Below are positions 9,318 through 10,473 of a stretch of DNA of 10,473 bases, one piece after another (position 1 is the stretch's first letter; every line of letters starts with the position of its first letter). The stretch is taken from assembly GCA_002751075.1 (NCBI GenBank), contig NAOQ01000397.1, positions 58,640-69,112 on the forward strand, written 5' to 3'. A model generated the notes under the pieces. That model did no database searches. It saw only the letters and a list, made by a program, of their open reading frames with translations, and was not told the origin of the DNA. The position numbers were made by a program, and so were the translations under genes. This stretch comes from Ichthyophonus hoferi (taxonomy: Eukaryota; Opisthokonta; Ichthyosporea; Ichthyophonida; Ichthyophonidae).

Positions 9318-10139
9318 AATATAACCACAGTACTAGCACTAAAGAAAGAAGCCAGATAGAGATCAAAGAAGAAAGCATCAAGGTAAAGTGAGAGATAAGC
9401 TGTGATAGAACCACACGAAGCTGCCATTCTATGCTTCATTGCCATCTCAAAACATGCATCTACTTCGAGATAAAAGCATATATGATTCTGATTCAGAACA
9501 TAATTATCCCTATTTCACCTCTGTCTCCTTCCTTTTCTACTCTTACTATGCCTTCTACTGTATATTCTACAATATCCACTATACACTGTACATTATACAC
9601 TATATACTATATACTATATACTCTACACTATACACTATATACTATACACTGTACCTTGCAAAGACACCAATATACATCATACCCAAAAGATTTATGCCCG
9701 ATCATGCCCTTTTACCTATAAGTATAGACATGTAGAATAATGGTATAATAGTATAGTAATATAGTAGTATAATAGTATAAAAGTATAGTATAATAATAAT
9801 ATAGTAGTATAATAGTATAAAAGTATAGTATAATAGTTGTATAGTAGTATAATAGTATAAAAGTATAGTATAATAGTAATATAGTAGTATAATAGTATAA
9901 ACGTATAGTAGTATAATGAAAGATATATCTTCAGTTTAAACTACCACTACACGTGCATTCAATACCCACTGTATCATAAGCAGCCAATGATTGGGTAATA
10001 TTATCCACTATGTTATCCATCTCTATCAATTTGGGAGCCAATAGAGGACTGTGGGGCCCTGCTAGATGGCCAATATGATCGACCCCTAGGTAGTGTAGAA
10101 TCATGCCCTCCCATTGGCTGGTAGTCAGTTCACTGTCCA
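1607..10139 (-). CDS. PIGG: GPI ethanolamine phosphate transferase 2 (PIGG/GPI7 family), 8 exons, 5'-partial
   Basis: Spliced CDS on the minus strand: 10139-9966, 8634-8503, 7584-6887, 6218-5895, 4548-4134, 3273-3030, 2287-2175, 1836-1607. Seen: all introns are GT-AG, all junction phases agree (1,1,0,0,1,2,1), and the product is about 775 residues ending in TAA. Conserved blocks in order (window numbering) are HYLGVDHIGH (16-25), VCGDHGMTDQGNHGG (64-78), LLGLPIPKGS (120-129), FVEEEHQT (379-386), LRTFNQTGDKW (438-448), KPHNLPL (599-605), GNSNSLSSVDISGAYTG (647-663), GPLFWAI (684-690) and HHLFVWSVMAPKLL (743-756). Known for the family: an ER-membrane enzyme that, with partner PIGF, moves phosphoethanolamine from phosphatidylethanolamine to the second mannose of the GPI anchor precursor. 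D21, H25, D67, H68 and H76 match the alkaline-phosphatase-superfamily metal ligands. About 200 N-terminal residues are outside the window. PIGO is the nearest paralogue, but the DHIGH..GP..P and PHNLP blocks favour PIGG. No defect is visible. Confidence 0.9.
1837..2174 (-). other. PIGG: PIGG intron G-H
   Basis: A 338-bp intron between the last two coding exons, the shortest in the window. It has an ideal GTAAGT donor and a CTATACAG acceptor preceded by a pyrimidine-rich stretch. About half of it is a decayed pentamer array at 1946-2075. Confidence 0.85.
1946..2075. repeat. Decayed pentamer array (TAGAA/TATAA-like)
   Basis: The sequence can be cut into about 26 consecutive five-base words such as TAGAG, TAGAA, CAGAA, TAAAA, TATAA, TCCAA, TACAA, TACAG and TGGAA without losing register. 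No two neighbours need be identical, so this looks like an old A-rich pentamer array that has accumulated point changes but few length changes. Confidence 0.75.
2175..2287 (-). CDS. PIGG: PIGG exon G: short membrane-span exon with GPLFWAI
   Basis: A 113-bp exon encoding residues 663-700: LTEYGNGVVVGLLTALIACT, then GPLFWAICSPSLMVGCS. It aligns with the LDTYVEIPAVLLTAFGTYAG-PVLWAI segment of vertebrate PIGG. The acceptor CCTAG (AG at 2289-2288) supplies the single base needed after the phase-2 donor of exon F. The donor is an ideal GTAAGT (2174-2169), phase 1. The exon supplies one membrane span. Confidence 0.88.
2444..2516. repeat. Purine-rich tract (GA-rich)
   Basis: About 73 bases are almost entirely A and G on the plus strand, including GGGAGAGAGAGGAGA. 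In the PIGG pre-mRNA this is a long pyrimidine tract inside intron F-G, away from the main acceptor. Confidence 0.7.
2889..2954. repeat. Hexamer microsatellite (GTATAT then GTATAA)
   Basis: About four GTATAT units are followed by about six GTATAA-type units with a few substitutions. It lies in intron F-G, 76 bases from the exon F donor. It is the source of the alternating MYMYMY/KYKYKY open frame on the plus strand. Confidence 0.85.
3030..3273 (-). CDS. PIGG: PIGG exon F: PHNLP and GNSNS...VDISG blocks
   Basis: Encodes residues 582-662. The acceptor TTTTAAAACAG is followed by a short hydrophobic span (584-597), then HKPHNLPLAIIFLLEV and, at 640-663, KAAFFQFGNSNSLSSVDISGAYTG. Both blocks are strongly diagnostic of PIGG-type transferases. 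The second lies in the lumenal/membrane part and is shared in weaker form with PIGO. The donor GG|GTATGT is phase 2. A plus-strand open frame overlapping 3099-3299 is only its antisense shadow. Confidence 0.92.
3423..3487. repeat. TATAG pentamer array, short
   Basis: About 13 pentamers, mainly TATAG with TACAG and TATAA variants that cluster by type. This suggests local copying of variant units. It lies in intron E-F. Confidence 0.85.
3698..4040. repeat. TTATA/TTATG pentamer array, about 343 bp
   Basis: About 68 pentamers in unbroken 5-bp register, mixing TTATA, TTATG, CTATA, CTATG and TTGTG. The four-unit string TTATA-TTATG-CTATA-TTGTG recurs several times, so longer blocks have been duplicated. 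C appears almost only as the first base of CTATA/CTATG words. All three plus-strand frames are open across it, giving spurious proteins rich in Leu, Tyr, Ile and Cys. Confidence 0.92.
4134..4548 (-). CDS. PIGG: PIGG exon E: central transmembrane region
   Basis: Encodes residues 444-581 plus one base. The acceptor GACATGCAG is followed by TGDKWRGGADMAMWL, matching the NQTG-x-x-W...DLGHWL segment of animal PIGG. Hydrophobic spans are visible at about 465-488, 500-518 and 554-575. The polar loop KAEETAFLASTQPLL lies between the second and third. The donor is an ideal GTAAGT (4133-4128), phase 1. This part is poorly conserved across PIGG proteins; the call rests on the conserved start, hydrophobicity and exact phase agreement with exon F. 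Confidence 0.87.
4549..5894 (-). other. PIGG: PIGG intron D-E
   Basis: The longest intron in the window (1346 bp), with GTCTGT donor and CATGCAG acceptor. 4549-5295 is mostly unique A/T-rich sequence with no recognised motif; a 75-codon plus-strand open frame at 5009-5236 lacks an ATG start and any recognisable domain. 5296-5485 is a pentamer array. 5486-5894 is unique, apart from a short TA run near 5799-5808. Confidence 0.85.
5296..5485. repeat. GATAT/GATAG pentamer array, about 190 bp
   Basis: Units GATAT, GATAG, GATAA and AATAT in mostly constant 5-bp register, with a few slips around 5355-5365 and 5390-5400. A block around GGATAAAATATAATATGAT occurs twice (about 5372 and 5413), showing duplication of longer segments. 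Confidence 0.88.
5895..6218 (-). CDS. PIGG: PIGG exon D: FVEEEHQT block and flanking membrane spans
   Basis: Encodes residues 336-443 and is phase 0 at both ends. The acceptor TTTTTTACAG precedes AACTTGGAG. The span YFVIGATLIHMISMFATSF (361-379) runs straight into VEEEHQT, a hallmark of animal PIGG and PIGO. Further hydrophobic stretches lie at about 387-408 and 424-437. The exon ends in RFLRTFNQ, matching the LLRSLNQ block of vertebrate PIGG, at a CAG|GTCTGT donor. That donor lacks the usual A or G at position 3, but the following intronic reading loses all similarity, and the join to TGDKW in exon E is exactly the family pattern. Confidence 0.9.
6252..6336. repeat. TATAG-type pentamer array, degenerate
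   Basis: About 17 pentamers of the TATAG/AATAG/TATAA/TACAG kind, 34 bases from the exon D acceptor. Its open minus-strand reading produces a false N-terminal extension of exon D rich in YYTILYY. Confidence 0.8.
6571..6873. repeat. 39-bp minisatellite, 6 full copies plus flanks
   Basis: Exact 39-bp period: copies begin at 6615, 6654, 6693, 6732, 6771 and 6810, with a partial copy from 6849. The first five are identical or nearly so; the sixth has a C-to-T change in TACAC. Each unit starts CTATTCTACTACACTATTCC and reads as seven CTATT/CTACT-like pentamers plus a tetramer, so it appears to be a higher-order unit of an older pentamer array. Flanking 6571-6614 is a degenerate version. Because 39 is divisible by 3 it encodes a false 13-residue repeat. 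Confidence 0.95.
6887..7584 (-). CDS. PIGG: PIGG exon C: end of catalytic domain and first three membrane spans
   Basis: This is the largest exon and encodes residues 103-335. It starts in LPPTIHQMDVAPTVSLLLG (104-122) and continues with LGLPIPKGSLG, the classic closing motif of the catalytic domain in PIGN, PIGO and PIGG. A charged lumenal linker (about 140-225) follows. Three hydrophobic spans are then visible at about 228-254, 265-287 and 305-327. The acceptor CTATAG (AG at 7586-7585) was preferred over the later CAG before ATGGAT because it adds HQMDV, aligning with the conserved Q-x-D-V block, and because its phase matches exon B. The donor is TGG|GTACGT. An in-phase alternative, CGT|GTATGT, lies 6 bases further on (exon end 6881) and would add Val-Arg. 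Confidence 0.88.
7619..8016. repeat. TATAG pentamer array, about 400 bp
   Basis: About 80 pentamers, mostly TATAG with TGTAG, TATAA, TGGTA-type and TACAG variants. The purest run, about ten perfect TATAG units, is near 7825-7878. Runs of TGTAG followed by TATAATATAG recur (about 7687-7710 and 7741-7770), showing block duplication. C is very rare on the plus strand. The array stops about 35 bases from the exon C acceptor. Confidence 0.95.
8339..8461. repeat. TATAC/TATAT pentamer array with 80-bp duplication
   Basis: About 24 pentamers. The string TACTATATTGA followed by T/CTTATATTA occurs at 8351 and again at 8431, exactly 80 bases (16 pentamers) apart. The array ends about 40 bases past the exon B donor in intron B-C. 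Confidence 0.85.
8503..8634 (-). CDS. PIGG: PIGG exon B: CGDHGM metal-binding block
   Basis: Encodes residues 59-102. It opens with TLYVVCGDHGMTDQGNHGGG, the third catalytic motif of the ethanolamine phosphate transferases. Asp67-His68 and His76 are the expected metal ligands. ETAVLFIGSLF follows, equivalent to the buried beta strand after the motif, and then a Gly/Ser-rich loop. The acceptor CCTAG (AG at 8636-8635) and the donor GAG|GTAGGA are both phase 1. The acceptor lies within a 12-bp imperfect hairpin. A second AG 11 bases upstream (8647-8646) would need a different phase from exon A, so it was not chosen. Confidence 0.88.
8623..8650. other. Inverted repeat (hairpin) spanning the exon B acceptor
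   Basis: Left arm CATAG-A-GGGTTGC (8623-8635) pairs with right arm GCAACCC-CTATG (8639-8650): 12 base pairs, one bulged A at 8628 and a 3-base loop. The acceptor AG (8636-8635 in transcript order) sits at the loop. Confidence 0.8.
8972..9069. repeat. Irregular TA/TAGA-rich low-complexity stretch
   Basis: TATATATATA followed by GATAAATATAGATAGGG, TATATGTATATG and a near-repeat of the ATAGATAG...TATATG segment about 40 bases later. Not a clean single-unit array. Confidence 0.65.
9281..9318. repeat. ACATAT hexamer microsatellite
   Basis: About six consecutive ACATAT units with no internal change, then ACATATAAATATA. The purity suggests a young, possibly length-variable locus. Confidence 0.9.
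9561..9654. repeat. CTATA/CACTATA array
   Basis: CTATA pentamers interleaved with CAC and CTGTAC steps. CACTGTAC occurs at both ends of the array (about 9583 and 9646) and CACTATATACTATA inside it twice, so the block is internally duplicated. C-rich relative to G on the plus strand, opposite to the neighbouring array. Confidence 0.75.
9742..9917. repeat. 40-bp higher-order tandem repeat
   Basis: Exact 40-bp period: ATAGTAGTATAATAGTATAA starts at 9761, 9801, 9841 and 9881. Each unit equals eight TATAG/TATAA-like pentamers. Copies differ at one or a few positions (for example AATAATAAT, AATAGTTGT and AATAGTAAT before successive units). It ends about 50 bases from the exon A donor. Confidence 0.93.
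9966..10139 (-). CDS. PIGG: PIGG exon A: metal-binding HYLGVDHIGH block
   Basis: This is the most upstream PIGG exon in the window. The acceptor is a CACACACAG at 10148-10140, so the exon opens with the last two bases (TG) of a codon; the preceding intron is phase 1. It encodes residues 1-58. The key stretch MILHYLGVDHIGHLAGP (13-29) is the second catalytic motif of the family; its Asp21 and His25 correspond to zinc ligands of alkaline phosphatase. The following SPLLAPKLIEMDNIV matches the helix after this motif in animal PIGG. The exon ends after codons for DTV plus one base, at a weak GTATTG donor. That donor was chosen because it restores the phase (G+CA = Ala) needed by the next exon. The conserved DYTEVD..VTRH block that should come just before this exon is not in the window. 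Confidence 0.85.
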
Positions 10140-10473
10140 CTGTGTGTGTTCAAGCAGATGATTAATTGTTAATTAATTAACTAATTAGAGCGAGCTGGAT
10201 GGTAGATAGTAAAATGTGGATAATTTTCTTTTAGAACATATATATATATATATTATGTGTGAATGTGCGTGAATGAATGCAATATACAAGGTAATAAAAT
10301 AAATAAAATACATGAACTTACCTTGCTTGTTATAATATATGAATAAACGATTCTTTGTAAAAATTATGTTGGGGGTTTTATTATTTTAATACCTACCATA
10401 TAGTAATAATAATAGTAATAGTAATAGTAATAGTAATAGTAATAGTAATAATAATAGTAATAGTAATAGTAAT
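10140..10473 (-). other. PIGG: 3' part of the intron upstream of PIGG exon A
   Basis: The acceptor of exon A (AG at 10141-10140) follows a CA-rich tract. The palindrome TTAATTAATTAA at 10169-10180 lies 30-40 bases upstream of the acceptor. No further exon with PIGG similarity was found before the window edge; the conserved DYTEVD block must be farther upstream. Confidence 0.7.
10402..10473. repeat. TAATAG hexamer array, runs off the window
   Basis: AATAGT/TAATAG units with occasional AATAAT, continuing to the last base. Lies in the intron upstream of exon A. Confidence 0.92.

Larger units (their letters stand above)
8635..9965 (-). other. PIGG: PIGG intron A-B
   Basis: A 1331-bp intron with a weak GTATTG donor and a CCTAG acceptor. 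It contains four arrays (8972-9069, 9281-9318, 9561-9654, 9742-9917) and a small CCAA run at 8698-8714. 8715-8971, 9070-9280 and 9319-9560 are unique. A 9350-9430 stretch is purine-rich on the plus strand and gives a short hydrophobic minus-strand open frame from ATG at 9427, without recognised similarity. Confidence 0.8.

Noticed and set aside
9276-9427. Minus-strand ATG open frame of about 50 residues (starts MAASCGSITAYLSLYLDAFF)
   Set aside because: It lies within PIGG intron A-B, its hydrophobic character comes from a pyrimidine-rich stretch, and it ends in the ACATAT microsatellite. No family recognised.
9431-9735. Two plus-strand open frames of about 96-98 residues
   Set aside because: Overlapping frames in intron A-B whose second halves are the CTATA array; no recognisable domain.
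10290-10372. A good donor-like CAAG|GTAAGT on the minus strand at about 10321, suggesting an extra PIGG exon upstream of exon A
   Set aside because: The sequence before it translates to A/T-driven residues (for example NRLFIYYNKQ) without the conserved DYTEVD..VTRH block expected there, so it is more likely a decoy donor in the intron.
1-10473. Transposons, LTR elements or viral relics
   Set aside because: No reverse transcriptase, transposase, integrase, capsid or envelope motif and no terminal repeats were seen in any readable frame.

Overview
The window looks like nuclear DNA of an intron-rich, A+T-rich eukaryote, most likely an invertebrate animal. The evidence is one conserved protein split over eight exons with ordinary GT-AG introns of about 340 to 1350 bp, plus abundant short-period A/T-rich tandem arrays. 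A sponge or another early-branching marine animal would fit the intron sizes and composition, but the sequence alone does not settle this.

One gene is firmly recognisable: PIGG, GPI ethanolamine phosphate transferase 2. It lies on the minus strand and reads right to left from 10139 to the stop codon at 1609-1607. The eight coding exons (10139-9966, 8634-8503, 7584-6887, 6218-5895, 4548-4134, 3273-3030, 2287-2175, 1836-1607) were joined by hand from conserved protein blocks. Every junction keeps a consistent reading phase. Together they give about 775 residues with a natural C terminus. The first roughly 200 residues of a full-length PIGG (N-terminal membrane anchor and first catalytic motifs) lie beyond the right edge, so the 5' end and promoter are absent. 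The exons carry the second half of the alkaline-phosphatase-like catalytic domain (metal-binding motifs around HYLGVDHIGH, CGDHGM and GNHGG) and then the whole multi-membrane-span C-terminal part. No break is seen in the coding sequence.

Region by region: 1-1606 is the 3' flank of PIGG and unassigned sequence, with a 28-T run at the left edge and a weak plus-strand open frame at 1020-1226. From 1607 to 10139 exons alternate with introns. All seven introns between the exons hold at least one A/T-rich tandem array, mostly on a 5-bp period (TATAG, TTATA/TTATG, GATAT, CTATA), with a few hexamers. Two arrays are higher-order: exact 39-bp and 40-bp units, close to eight pentamers each. 10140-10473 is the start of the upstream intron and runs off the edge inside a TAATAG array.

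Most long open frames in the window are by-products of these arrays: a pentamer without a stop on one strand is open in all three frames of that strand. I found no RNA gene, CRISPR, recognisable transposon, viral relic or new multi-gene system. The most interesting feature is the density and layered organisation of pentamer-derived repeats inside the introns of a single housekeeping gene.
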